Of a DNA stretch of 64,000 nt, positions 49,322 through 59,063 are shown piece after piece. Source of the DNA: Campylobacter sputorum. GTDB taxonomy: Bacteria; Campylobacterota; Campylobacteria; Campylobacterales; Campylobacteraceae. The position numbers and the translations under genes were made by a program. Positions within the stretch are counted from its first letter, which is position 1. The number at the start of each line of letters is the position of its first letter. The DNA lies in assembly GCF_002220775.1 (NCBI RefSeq), contig NZ_CP019685.1, positions 1,550,001 to 1,614,000 on the forward strand. Direction: 5' to 3'. A model generated the notes under the pieces. That model ran no database searches, was not told the DNA's origin, and saw only the letters and a program-made list of their open reading frames with translations.

Positions 49322-51142
49322 TTATTTAAATTTTCTATCTATGCCGTCTTTTACGATATCATCAAATTTATCCAGATATTCTAAATATGCTATAGCATAT
49401 TTTCTACTTAAATTTAATTTATCTTTTATTGAAGTAACATTTATAAAACCATCGATTTTTATCATTTCTCTCATTAAATTTAAAACATTACTTAAGGCAA
49501 CTTGAGTTATAAAAAGATTGTGAGCAAGTCTTATTATCTTTTTACTTGCTGTTAGTTTTTTCATCGCATTATCCCCACTTACTCTATCTATCTCAAGTTC
49601 ATCATATATATTGTATGGAGCTGATGGGGTAAAATTTTCAGACAATAAAATATCATAAATTTTACTGTCTAAACTCTCTAAAATCCCACCTAAATTTGCA
49701 TTTTTATCTATAAAAAACGATCCATTTTTTGCAATTTTGTTATTTTCATAAAGTGAGTTTAAAACATAAAGGCATAAGCTCTCACTCGCCCAAGAAATTT
49801 TATTTGAGATACTTGATGCCGAAATTATGGCAAATTTATTTTTCGCAAATATATTTATAATTATCGTTGAAATCTCATTAAATGCCAACTTGTCATACAC
49901 ATTTAACTCTTTTTTATCAATAAAAGTATCTTTTAAATTTAGTGCGATTTCTAGTGCTTCTTCATGAGTTAGTGCAAAACGCTGATAAGATGAAATAAGC
50001 CCAAATCCATGCCTATGAAAGGTCTTTAGCAAAGAAAAAGCAAGTAAAAAATCATTTTCATATAATGCTTTTAATATAGGCATTTTTTGGGCTTTTTTCA
50101 TAGGCTCACTTATAGAATTTAAAACTTTTCCGCCACCAATTACGCGATTATTTGACAAAAGAACAAAGCTTTCTTTAAATTTAAGACAAACTGGTTTGCT
50201 AAATTTAAATGTTACAAATTGTAATGTATTTATCTCTCCGCAAATTGTTGCTCTGGCATTTAGCTGCTTTGTCCCAACGCAAAATACTACATTTTGATTT
50301 TGAAAAATCTCGCCGTTTGTCATAACACAATCAACATCTCCAAAAGCTCTAAAAAAGCCTTTTTTACTAAGCATTTGACCTTTTGTGATATCTTTTGTAT
50401 CACTGCTACTTAAATTTAAAGCTACTCTATTTGGCGAACTAGCGCTATCTACATCATTATCATGGATTTGAACACTTCTAACAATGTATTCTTTTTTTGT
50501 ATCGTAGTTATAAACTTTTTCACCTTTTTTTATGCTTCCGCCTATCAAACTTCCTGTAACAACCTGTCCTATTCCTTTTAAACTAAAAGCTCTATCTATA
50601 TAATAATGAAAAACCAAATCAGAAGCGTGCTCTTTTGGTTTTATCATAAAAAGATAATCTTTAAGCTCTGTTATGCTATTTTTATCTTTTATACTTGTTT
50701 CAAAAATTCGTAAAATTTCTAAATTTGAAAAACTTTTTAGATAGTTTTTTATCTTATTTTGCCTAGTATCTAAAATATCTTTTGAAACCAAATCGCATTT
50801 TGTGATAACTATAATTATGGATTTGACATCTAAAATGCTTAAAATTTGGATATGTTCTTTTGTTTGAGGCATTATTCCATCATCAGCTGCAATCACAACC
50901 ATAGCAGCATCAAGTGAGTATGCTCCGCTTATCATAGTTTTTATAAGGCTTTCATGACCAGGAACATCTATAAAAGCTATATTTGTATCATTGTTTTTTA
51001 AATTTGAAAAACTAAGATCTATTGTTATACCGCGATTTTTTTCTTCTTGCAGTTTGTCGCCCTCAAAGCCATTTAGCTCTTTTATAAGTGCGGTTTTCCC
51101 GTGATCTATATGTCCTGCTGTGCCTATGATAATGCTATTCAT
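49322..51142 (-). CDS. selB: Selenocysteine-specific elongation factor SelB
   Basis: 606 residues. EF-Tu-like GTPase domain: GTAGHIDHGKTALIKEL at 7-23, DVPGHE and TKCD. Domains II/III follow, then C-terminal winged helices that bind the SECIS (last about 200 residues). Delivers Sec-tRNA to the UGA of fdhA downstream. It overlaps the selA end by 8 bp. Confidence 0.95.
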   Translation of the reverse strand: MNSIIIGTAGHIDHGKTALIKELNGFEGDKLQEEKNRGITIDLSFSNLKNNDTNIAFIDVPGHESLIKTMISGAYSLDAAMVVIAADDGIMPQTKEHIQILSILDVKSIIIVITKCDLVSKDILDTRQNKIKNYLKSFSNLEILRIFETSIKDKNSITELKDYLFMIKPKEHASDLVFHYYIDRAFSLKGIGQVVTGSLIGGSIKKGEKVYNYDTKKEYIVRSVQIHDNDVDSASSPNRVALNLSSSDTKDITKGQMLSKKGFFRAFGDVDCVMTNGEIFQNQNVVFCVGTKQLNARATICGEINTLQFVTFKFSKPVCLKFKESFVLLSNNRVIGGGKVLNSISEPMKKAQKMPILKALYENDFLLAFSLLKTFHRHGFGLISSYQRFALTHEEALEIALNLKDTFIDKKELNVYDKLAFNEISTIIINIFAKNKFAIISASSISNKISWASESLCLYVLNSLYENNKIAKNGSFFIDKNANLGGILESLDSKIYDILLSENFTPSAPYNIYDELEIDRVSGDNAMKKLTASKKIIRLAHNLFITQVALSNVLNLMREMIKIDGFINVTSIKDKLNLSRKYAIAYLEYLDKFDDIVKDGIDRKFK

Positions 51143-52469
51143 CGCTAAAAACCTCTTTTATGATTTCTATAAGTTCATTTATATCGCTTTTTAAAACACT
51201 TCTTAAATCTAGCATAAATTTATCATCTTCTATTCTACCAATTACATTTTTATCTCTAAATTTACGCTCTAAATTTACAGCATTTCCATCTAATGCTACT
51301 GCAATGCTTGGTAATTTTTTATTTGGCATTGTGCCACCACCAACATATGTATTTGTTTTTGTGATACTAATATCTTTTAATCCAACTTTAGCAATGATAA
51401 ATTCTGCAATTTCTACCAACTCATCTTCACTTCTATTTAGTAAATTTAAAGTAGGAATTTGATTATAAGAGTGATTTAAATACGCAAACATAGTTAAATT
51501 TAATATGCTAAGAGTTATTTTATCTACTCTTAACATACGCAAAAGCTGGTTTTTCTTTAGCTGATTTATGTATTTTTTCTTGCCTAGTATTATGCCACAC
51601 TGCACACTTCCAAAAAGCTTATCGCCACTAAAACTTAATAAATCAACGCTATTTGCAATTTTATCCAAACTTGGCTCATCTTTGCTAAGACAATACGGCA
51701 ATTCCCCAAGATATCCACTACCCAAGTCATAATAACTTGGCAAATTTCTATCTTTTGCAAGAGCTGAAATTTCTTGCAATGACGCACTTTTTGTAAAGCC
51801 AACTATATCGAAATTTGATCTATGGACTTTTAAAAGTAAACCTGTGTTTTCATTTATAGCGTTTTCGTAATCTTCTATTTTGGTTCTATTTGTTGTGCCA
51901 ATTTCTTTTAAAATCGCCCCTGAGTTTAACATAACCTCAGGCACTCTAAAACTTCCACCAATTTCTACTAGCTCACCTCTGCTAACTATAACTTCTTTGT
52001 TTTTAGCAAGTGTATTTAAGACTAAAAATACAGCACTTGCGTTATTATTTACAACTAAAACATCTTCGCATCCAAATAGAATAGAAGCTAAATTTGATAT
52101 AAAAGTATATCTCTCGCCTCTTTTTCCGTTTTGCAAATCATACTCAAGATTACTTGCGTGACAAATTGTATTTTTTACACTATCAAAAATTTCTTCTGAT
52201 ATCAAACTTCTACCTAAATTTGTATGAACCACAACGCCTGTTGCATTTATAACCTTTTGAAGTTTTTGCCTATTAAATTTATCATATTTTTTTGAAATCA
52301 TTTCAAATATATCATCTTGGGATAAATTTAAATCCTTTTTGTCTTGCAATTTTTGTCTAATGGACGCAATCTCATTTTTTGCAATATATGCTAAAATCGG
52401 CTTTACATAATCTTTAAATTTATCATCATTTATGATTTTGTCAATCTGAGGAATGTCTCTAAAATGCAT
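51135..52469 (-). CDS. selA: L-seryl-tRNA(Sec) selenium transferase SelA
   Basis: 444 residues. PLP-enzyme fold with INATGVVVHTNLGRSLI and the PLP Lys in LLSFSGDKLFG. It converts Ser-tRNA(Sec) to Sec-tRNA(Sec) using selenophosphate. Clustered with selB and fdhA on the minus strand and divergent from the polyferredoxin gene. selC and selD are not in the window. Confidence 0.95.
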   Translation of the reverse strand: MHFRDIPQIDKIINDDKFKDYVKPILAYIAKNEIASIRQKLQDKKDLNLSQDDIFEMISKKYDKFNRQKLQKVINATGVVVHTNLGRSLISEEIFDSVKNTICHASNLEYDLQNGKRGERYTFISNLASILFGCEDVLVVNNNASAVFLVLNTLAKNKEVIVSRGELVEIGGSFRVPEVMLNSGAILKEIGTTNRTKIEDYENAINENTGLLLKVHRSNFDIVGFTKSASLQEISALAKDRNLPSYYDLGSGYLGELPYCLSKDEPSLDKIANSVDLLSFSGDKLFGSVQCGIILGKKKYINQLKKNQLLRMLRVDKITLSILNLTMFAYLNHSYNQIPTLNLLNRSEDELVEIAEFIIAKVGLKDISITKTNTYVGGGTMPNKKLPSIAVALDGNAVNLERKFRDKNVIGRIEDDKFMLDLRSVLKSDINELIEIIKEVFSDE

Positions 52470-52592
52470 TGTTTCTCCTTAGCTTTTTGTCTAGCTAACA
52501 AAGTGATTATACCAAATTATGCATTATATATTTTTTAAGTTTAATTTTATGAGTTTATATTAAAATTATCCACAAAATCAAAAGGAATACAA

Positions 52593-54254
52593 GTGATAGA
52601 ATTTGGTTATTACAATAAAAATAGCGAAAAACCAGTGCTTAAAGATAATATTAAGTTTATTACAGATGAAAACGAAGAGATATTTATATCAAATAAAAAT
52701 TTACAAAACGCAAAAATCATAGCAAAAGAAATAGATTTTTATTTAAACAATAGTTTAGAAGATACAATTACTAAAGCAGAAAATGTGAGTTTGCTATATG
52801 AAGCAAGAGCGACCTGTTTTGATTTATCAAAAGATATAATGCACTCAAAAGAAATTGGGAAAAATATCATTATAATAAGCGATAATGACAAAAGTAGCTT
52901 AAAAGAAAATTTAGAAAAAAATGATTTTAAAGTTATAACTTTAAGGCACGATGAAATAAAATTTCTTTATGGACAAGTTGGAGAAATTTATGTAAATATA
53001 ATCACAAATAACGATGAATACGAGATAAATTGCGATATCTTGCTTATAGAAAATGCAAAAGAATATATGCTAAAACAAAGCGGTTGTTATGAAATATCAA
53101 CATTAAAAAACTCTGAAATTTTAAATCTTGTAAAATCGCTTTCGCCACTAACAAATTATAGAAACTTTATAACTTATGATGAAAAAATATGCCAATATCA
53201 CGAAAGAAGACATGAGATATGCGGCAAATGTGCCGATATTTGTCCAACAGTAGCGATACTAAAAGATGATGAAAAAAAACAACTTATGTTTTCACATATT
53301 GATTGTATAGGCTGTGGCAAATGTGTAGGAATTTGTCCGACTTCTGCAATTGATTTTAGCATTATGCCACGAAATTCTTTTAATGAAATTACAAATTTAT
53401 ATAAAGATAAAATCATACTTGTAGTAAATAAAAATACAAATTTTGATATCAAAATAGATCTTAAGCCAAATGTTTTGCCGTTTTATGTTGATAATATAGA
53501 ATTTTTAGATCACGTGCATTTTATGACTATGCTTACTCAAAGTGGCTGCAATATCGTATTATACAATGATAAATTTAGTGAAATCACTATAGATAATATA
53601 AATTTAATAAATCAAATTTATGAGATTAAATTTAAAACAAAAGGTATATACATAGCACAAAATGAAAATGAGCTAAAAAATGCTCTAAATAATGCAAATT
53701 TAGTGCCAAATAGTTACTTTTCATATCCATTTTTAGAAGGAAATAAAAGAGCAGATTTTTCAAAAAGATTAGAGTTTTTAATCGCGAGAGATGATCTTGG
53801 TGTTGTAAAAACCACACAAAAGTTAAGATACGCAAAAATTAGAATAAACGAAGAAACTTGTACTCTTTGTTTAAGTTGCGTTGGTGCTTGTAATGTGGAT
53901 GCATTGGTTGCTGATACAAAAGATAACTCTATTAAATTTAACCCTTCGCTTTGTACAGCTTGTGGCTATTGCACTATGCGCTGTGCAGAAAAAGATACTA
54001 TTTTTATAGATAGAGGAGAGATTGAGTTAAATCCAAGTTTTTATAGCTACACTACACTTGCAAAAGATGAACTCTTTAAATGCGTGGAGTGTGGAAAAGA
54101 ATTTGCAACCACAAAAGCAGTTCAAAAAGTGGCAAATATGATGGCGCCAATGTTTAAAGGCGATGAGTTTAAGACTAAAATGCTGTATTGCTGTCCTGAT
54201 TGCAAGGCAAAACTTACAGTAATGAAACAATTTGAAGAAAGTAGGAAAATATGA
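52593..54254 (+). CDS. Polyferredoxin-like 4Fe-4S protein linked to formate dehydrogenase
   Basis: GTG start at 52593 after AAAAGGAA. 553 residues. Four ferredoxin-type cysteine motifs: CQYHERRHEICGKCADICP, CIGCGKCVGICP, CTLCLSCVGACN and CTACGYCTMRCA, then a C-terminal zinc-ribbon-like pair (CVECG ... CCPDC). C. jejuni has a similar ferredoxin gene divergent from selA (Cj1377c). A probable electron carrier or maturation factor for the dehydrogenase; soluble, no signal. Confidence 0.85.
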   Translation: MIEFGYYNKNSEKPVLKDNIKFITDENEEIFISNKNLQNAKIIAKEIDFYLNNSLEDTITKAENVSLLYEARATCFDLSKDIMHSKEIGKNIIIISDNDKSSLKENLEKNDFKVITLRHDEIKFLYGQVGEIYVNIITNNDEYEINCDILLIENAKEYMLKQSGCYEISTLKNSEILNLVKSLSPLTNYRNFITYDEKICQYHERRHEICGKCADICPTVAILKDDEKKQLMFSHIDCIGCGKCVGICPTSAIDFSIMPRNSFNEITNLYKDKIILVVNKNTNFDIKIDLKPNVLPFYVDNIEFLDHVHFMTMLTQSGCNIVLYNDKFSEITIDNINLINQIYEIKFKTKGIYIAQNENELKNALNNANLVPNSYFSYPFLEGNKRADFSKRLEFLIARDDLGVVKTTQKLRYAKIRINEETCTLCLSCVGACNVDALVADTKDNSIKFNPSLCTACGYCTMRCAEKDTIFIDRGEIELNPSFYSYTTLAKDELFKCVECGKEFATTKAVQKVANMMAPMFKGDEFKTKMLYCCPDCKAKLTVMKQFEESRKI

Positions 54255-54913
54255 AAGATATTTTAAAAGCTAGATCGTATTACTATGAATTTGCTTCATC
54301 AGCACTCTTTTTTAGCGAAAAAGAAAGTTTGTTTAAAAATATGCAAGAAAAAATAAAAGAACTTTCTAAATTTCCAATCACAGATGAAAATAAAACTGAT
54401 TTTGATGTGATGGCTAAATTTGATTTTTCTAAATTTAAAGATGAACAAAACGCTCTATTTTTTAATCTCTCTTACTCAAATATTCCAACTACAGCTAGTT
54501 TTTATGATGAGGGTAGAGACAATGGAAAAGCTAGACTTGATGTTATAAATATTATCAAAAAAAGTTCTTATAGAAGAGATGAAGAAAAATGCGAAGAAGG
54601 CGAGGATTTTATAGGCTTTATCTTTGGCTTGATGGCTACATTTTTAAAAGATGAGGCAAATGAAAACAAACAAGAATTAAGCAGTGAACTTTTTAAAACT
54701 TCTATAAATAACTTTATAGATGAGTTTTTAGATATGTTAGAAAAATCAAAATACGCAGTTTTTTTCAAAGCTTATGCCAGTGTGATGAGAAATTTTATAT
54801 CCTTAGAAAGATCGCTTTTAGAAGTGCAAGAGCCGCCAAAAAAAGTATCACAAGCAGAAATTTCATTAAAAAAACAATCTTATATGGCTGAAATTATAAA
54901 CAATGAGGATTGA
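54251..54913 (+). CDS. TorD/DmsD-family redox-enzyme maturation chaperone
   Basis: 220 all-helical residues, with an ATGA overlap after the polyferredoxin gene. The pattern RSYYYEFASSALFF, a central ANYxxxF-like FFNLSYSNIPTTASFYDEGR, and EEDFIGFIFGLMATF fits the TorD family. It probably guards the Tat signal of FdhA until cofactor insertion. The C-terminal QAEISLKKQSYMAEII is a charged extension. Confidence 0.78.
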   Translation: MKDILKARSYYYEFASSALFFSEKESLFKNMQEKIKELSKFPITDENKTDFDVMAKFDFSKFKDEQNALFFNLSYSNIPTTASFYDEGRDNGKARLDVINIIKKSSYRRDEEKCEEGEDFIGFIFGLMATFLKDEANENKQELSSELFKTSINNFIDEFLDMLEKSKYAVFFKAYASVMRNFISLERSLLEVQEPPKKVSQAEISLKKQSYMAEIINNED

Positions 54914-55096
54914 TAAATTTACATTTTATAAACTTTAAAAAATAAATTTATCTACATATAATTTATATATAGCTTTCTACCATAATAAATTTATTTCATA
55001 GCTACAAGTAAATATAAATTATTTTTTAAATAATAAATAAATATTTTTGGTAATTTTAAGCTTTATTGAGTTACAATATGCTAATTTTTTACATAA

Positions 55097-55111
55097 TGAT
55101 TATAGATATCA
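55097..55111 (+). promoter_or_regulatory. Fur-box-like operator upstream of feoA
   Basis: TGATTATAGATATCA matches the 7-1-7 Fur consensus TGATAATNATTATCA at 11 of 14 fixed positions. It lies 33 bp before the feoA start, over the likely promoter, in a 230-bp intergenic region. Confidence 0.5.
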
Positions 55112-55143
55112 ATTTTATTATATAACTATAAAAAGGATGGGTT

Positions 55144-55368
55144 GTGGAACTTGATTATTGTAAAAGTGGTGGTTTGTATAAAATAAAAAATGTTAATGCT
55201 AATGGGAAACTTTTTTATAAACTACTTGATATGGGCTTTATAAATGGTGCTAAAGTAGAAATAATTAGAGAAGCCCCGCTTTATGATCCAATGGAACTTA
55301 AAATTCATAACTACCTAATCACTCTTAGAAAAAGCGAAGCAAGATTAATTGAGGTTGAAAAAATATGA
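55144..55368 (+). CDS. feoA: Ferrous iron transport protein FeoA
   Basis: 74 residues with a GTG start after AAAGGATGGGTT. SH3-like fold: LLDMGFINGAKVEIIREAPLYDPMELKIHNYLITLRKSEA (FeoA consensus, shown over more than one motif). Cytosolic partner of FeoB. Its stop overlaps the feoB start. Confidence 0.93.
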   Translation: MELDYCKSGGLYKIKNVNANGKLFYKLLDMGFINGAKVEIIREAPLYDPMELKIHNYLITLRKSEARLIEVEKI

Positions 55369-57890
55369 GTGAAATTCAAAGCTCTTTAAATGAAGTAAAA
55401 AAATCTAATAAAAAAAATGTTAAAATTGCATTAGCTGGGCAACCAAACTGCGGAAAATCAACAATTTTTAGCATGCTTAGTGGTATTCGCCAACACATTG
55501 CAAACTATCCAGGTGTCACTGTGGATAAAAAATCAGGATTTTTTTCATATAAAGACCTTGAGATTGAGATGGTAGATCTTCCTGGGACTTATTCTTTTAG
55601 TTCTTATTCGCTTGAAGAAAGAGTGGCAAAAGAATTTATCTTAAAAGAAGATCCAGATATTATTTTAAATGTTATTGATGCTTCAAATTTAAAAAGAAAT
55701 CTATATCTAACTTTTCAACTTTTAGAAATAGGCAAACCTGTTATTGTTATTTTAAATATGATAGATGTTGCTCAAAGAAGAGGCATTGAAGTAAATGCTA
55801 CAAAAATTTCAGATATGCTAAAATGCCCTGTTGTTGTTGCAAGTGGTTTTAAAAAAATCGGAAAAAACGAAATTTTAAAAGCTATTGATGAGGTTTATAA
55901 TAAATTTTATAGCTACGAAGAATTTATAATCAATTATGAAGAATTAGAGCCTTTTATTGCAAAATTAGAAAGTATGATTGATAATGATTATAATATAAAA
56001 AATAGATGGTTAGCTATAAAAGCACTTGAAAATGATAGTGTTATTTATGATTTATTAAAAGATAAAAATGAAAGCTTTGAAGAGTTAGCAAAAAAAGAAA
56101 TAGGGCTTTTTAAAAAAACATTTAATAAAAATACAGAAAATTTTCTAGCTACTTTTAGATACGATTCAGCCGATATTGTAAACTCAAACTGCACAAAAGA
56201 GACTAAAAAAGGAAAGGAAACTTTTACTGATAAAGTCGATAAAATAGTCTTAAATAGATGGCTGTCTTTTCCTATTTTGTTTTTAATAATAGTTGGAATT
56301 TATCAACTCTCAATAGTTTTTGGCTATCATTTAACAAATTACACATGGCCACTTTTAGCAGCTTTAAAGAATTTCATAGTAGACATTTTACCGGCTACAA
56401 ATATAACTCAAGTTCCAGTTTTTACAGATCTTGGTGTTTGGCTTATAAATAGCATAAACGCCCTGCTTAATTACTTGCCTATATTTTTTATTTTATTTGC
56501 TCTAATAGCAATTTTAGAAGATGTTGGATATATGCCTAGAATGGCTTTTATTTTAGATAGAGTTTTTAGAAAATTTGGACTTCACGGACAAAGCACACTG
56601 CCATTAGTTTTAGGTGGTGCGTTTGTAGGAGGATGTGCGGTTCCTGGCGTTATGGCTACAAAAGGAATTGCGGATGAAAGAGCTAGAATGGCTACTATTT
56701 TTACAGTCCCACTTATGAATTGCCTTGCAAAAGTACCATTTTATACACTGCTTTTAGGAGCGTTTTTTAAAGAGCATATGAGCCTAGTTATGTTTTATAT
56801 ATCAACTATTACGATTTTTACAGCTCTTATAATTGCAAAAGTTTTAACTATGACACTTCTTAAAACAAGAGAGACTGCCCCATTTGTGATGGAGCTACCA
56901 GCTTATCATATGCCTACATTTAAAGGCGTTATTTTTAGAGCTTGTGAGAGAGTTTGGATTTATATCAAAAAAGTTTGCACCATTGTTTTAGCTGTTGCGA
57001 TAGTGCTTTTTGTATTGCTACAATTTCCAGGAATCGGCAGTGAAAAAATGAGCGAATTCAAAGCACAAGAAGATAAAATTTTAGCTACTTTTGATACAAA
57101 AGTTAAAAAAACTAAATATTATGAGAATATTAATTCAAGAGATGAAGTTGCAACTCTTTTAAATTTTTACGACTCATATAAAGATAAAAAAATGGCTGGA
57201 AGCAAGGGTGTGGATGAAGATTTTAAAAAAGAAAACGAGCTGTTTTACTCTATTATAAAACCATCAAGCGATGATAAAGATGCAAAACTCATAAATAAAG
57301 AGTTAAGAAAACTCTCAAAAGGTAGAGATAAAATTTTAAGAGAAGAAAAAAATATCCGCATAGAAAACTCACTTCTTGGTATGGCAGGAAGAGCTTTAGA
57401 GCCTATTAGTAAATTTGCTGGATTTGACTGGAAAATAAATGTTGCATTCTTAAGTTCATTTGCAGCAAGAGAGAGTGCTGTAGCAACACTAGGAAGTATC
57501 TACGAAACAGGAAAACAAGACAATGCAAGAGCGGAGGATATGATGGCTCAAAATAGTGGCTACACACCACTTCATGCCGCAGCTATAATCATCTTTATGC
57601 TCTTAACCCCACCTTGCATTGCCACAATGGTAGTTGTAAAGCTTCAAACAAATAGCTATAAATGGATGCTTTTGGCACTTTTTATTCCATTTACATTAGC
57701 TATGATAATGGCAGCATTCGTATTTAGCATAGGCAATGCTTTAAATTTAAGTGGTCTAGTGGCTATGAGCGGTTATTATGTGTGTATAGTTTTAATAGCG
57801 TTAATTTTAGGATTAGTCCCAGAAAAACGCATAAATTGGCAAGGTGGGTTAAAAATTAATAATAAATCAAATTTAAAGGAGAAAAAATGA
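55365..57890 (+). CDS. feoB: Ferrous iron transporter FeoB, with extra central segment
   Basis: An N-terminal G domain (G1 GQPNCGKST at 25-33, G2 Thr in PGVTV, G3 DLPG) is followed by a GDI-like domain and the membrane part with two Gate repeats (GCAVPGVMATKGIADERARM and SSFAARESAVATLGSIY). It imports Fe2+. At 841 residues it is longer than many FeoB proteins. The excess is mainly a charged segment of about 110 residues near 560-670, between helices before the second Gate. Overlaps the next gene by ATGA. Confidence 0.96.
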   Translation: MSEIQSSLNEVKKSNKKNVKIALAGQPNCGKSTIFSMLSGIRQHIANYPGVTVDKKSGFFSYKDLEIEMVDLPGTYSFSSYSLEERVAKEFILKEDPDIILNVIDASNLKRNLYLTFQLLEIGKPVIVILNMIDVAQRRGIEVNATKISDMLKCPVVVASGFKKIGKNEILKAIDEVYNKFYSYEEFIINYEELEPFIAKLESMIDNDYNIKNRWLAIKALENDSVIYDLLKDKNESFEELAKKEIGLFKKTFNKNTENFLATFRYDSADIVNSNCTKETKKGKETFTDKVDKIVLNRWLSFPILFLIIVGIYQLSIVFGYHLTNYTWPLLAALKNFIVDILPATNITQVPVFTDLGVWLINSINALLNYLPIFFILFALIAILEDVGYMPRMAFILDRVFRKFGLHGQSTLPLVLGGAFVGGCAVPGVMATKGIADERARMATIFTVPLMNCLAKVPFYTLLLGAFFKEHMSLVMFYISTITIFTALIIAKVLTMTLLKTRETAPFVMELPAYHMPTFKGVIFRACERVWIYIKKVCTIVLAVAIVLFVLLQFPGIGSEKMSEFKAQEDKILATFDTKVKKTKYYENINSRDEVATLLNFYDSYKDKKMAGSKGVDEDFKKENELFYSIIKPSSDDKDAKLINKELRKLSKGRDKILREEKNIRIENSLLGMAGRALEPISKFAGFDWKINVAFLSSFAARESAVATLGSIYETGKQDNARAEDMMAQNSGYTPLHAAAIIIFMLLTPPCIATMVVVKLQTNSYKWMLLALFIPFTLAMIMAAFVFSIGNALNLSGLVAMSGYYVCIVLIALILGLVPEKRINWQGGLKINNKSNLKEKK

Positions 57891-58186
57891 AAAAAATTCT
57901 ATTAGTTTTGGCATTTGCCATTAGTTCGATGTTTGCACATACTGCACTTATGAGTTGCTTTGATAATGGAGATGGCTCAATTACTTGCGAGGGTGGATTT
58001 AGTGATGGAAGCACTGCAAAAGGCGTCAAATTTCATCTAATACAAGGAGGAAAAAGCGTTTTAGAAGAAACTTTCAATGAAGATAGTGAAGTTACTTTCA
58101 AAAAACCAAATGGTGATTTTGAAGTTCAGCTTGATGCAGGAGAAGGACATAAAATAACTATAAAAAGTAAAGATATAGCAAAATAA
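57887..58186 (+). CDS. Small periplasmic protein of the iron locus
   Basis: 99 residues: a signal peptide (MKKILLVLAFAISSMFA) predicted to cut so that the mature protein starts HTALMSCF. Two cysteines (SCFDNGDGSITC) could form a small disulfide loop. The rest is beta-rich (VKFHLIQGGKSVLEETFNED), like a carboxypeptidase-regulatory fold. Translationally coupled to feoB and 20 bp before a DUF4198 gene. The function is unknown; a periplasmic metal-handling role is inferred. Confidence 0.75.
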   Translation: MKKILLVLAFAISSMFAHTALMSCFDNGDGSITCEGGFSDGSTAKGVKFHLIQGGKSVLEETFNEDSEVTFKKPNGDFEVQLDAGEGHKITIKSKDIAK

Positions 58187-58206
58187 ATTTAAAAAAAGGA
58201 CATTAA

Positions 58207-59025
58207 ATGAGAAAGATTATTATTTCAACAATCACAGCGGCGGCTTTAGCTAGTTCAGCTTTTGCACATTTTCAAATGATTTATACGCCAGAAAGTGCAT
58301 TAAAAAAACCAGATAACATTCCATTAAAAATAGTATTTAATCACCCTTTTGCTGATGAGCATACTATGGATATGGGATTAAATGCTAAAGGTGAAATTAA
58401 ACCAGTTGAAGATTTTTTTGTAATAAATAAAGAGAAAAAAACAGATCTTAAAAAAGATCTTAAAAATATAGCTTTTAAAGGTAATTCAAACTCAGGCAAA
58501 GGCTATGAGACTGAATATAAAGCAAAAAAAATGGGCGATCATGTATTTGTTTTAACTCCAGCACCTTATTATGAAAAAAATGAAGATGCCTATATTCAAC
58601 AAATAACAAAAATGATAGTAAATGTTGCTGGTGCACCAACTGATTGGGATGCTGAACTTGGCTTAAAAGCTGAAATTGTTCCACTTACAAAACCTTATTC
58701 TATATGGGCAGGAAGCACATTTTCAGGAATTGTAAAAGGAAATGGCAAACCAGTTCCATTTGCAGAAATTGAAGTTGAGTATTTAAACTACGATGTTGAT
58801 ATTAAGAAAAACGAAATGGGTAAAAAAGCTCACATTACTGCACCTCAAGATAGTTTTGTAACACTTACTATAAAAGCAGATCAAGATGGAAAATTTACAT
58901 TTGGAATTCCAAAAGCTGGATGGTGGGGATTTGCAGCACTTGGAGTTGGTCCAGATAATAAACATGATGGCAAAGAGTTAAGTCAAGACGCTGTTATTTG
59001 GATTCAAGCAAAAGATATGAAATAA
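58207..59025 (+). CDS. DUF4198-family periplasmic metal-uptake protein
   Basis: 272 residues. The signal peptide ends SSAFA, so the mature protein begins HFQMIYTPE, as in DUF4198/NikK-CbiK-type proteins whose N-terminal His may bind metal. Two beta domains follow: HPFADEHTMDMG and a C-terminal part with YSIWAGSTFSGIVKGNGKPVPFAEIEVEY and GWWGFAALGVG. In other bacteria relatives accompany Ni/Co transporters; here it follows feoB, which suggests iron. AAAAAGGACATTA precedes the ATG. Confidence 0.82.
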   Translation: MRKIIISTITAAALASSAFAHFQMIYTPESALKKPDNIPLKIVFNHPFADEHTMDMGLNAKGEIKPVEDFFVINKEKKTDLKKDLKNIAFKGNSNSGKGYETEYKAKKMGDHVFVLTPAPYYEKNEDAYIQQITKMIVNVAGAPTDWDAELGLKAEIVPLTKPYSIWAGSTFSGIVKGNGKPVPFAEIEVEYLNYDVDIKKNEMGKKAHITAPQDSFVTLTIKADQDGKFTFGIPKAGWWGFAALGVGPDNKHDGKELSQDAVIWIQAKDMK

Positions 59026-59028
59026 TTT

Positions 59029-59048
59029 GGGGCATTTGCCCCTTTTTT
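59029..59048 (+). terminator. Terminator or attenuator after the DUF4198 gene
   Basis: GGGGC, loop ATTT, GCCCC, then six T: a classic rho-independent signal four bases after the stop. The next ribosome-binding site begins right behind it, so it may be partial read-through. Confidence 0.85.
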
Positions 59049-59063
59049 AAAAAAGGATATATT

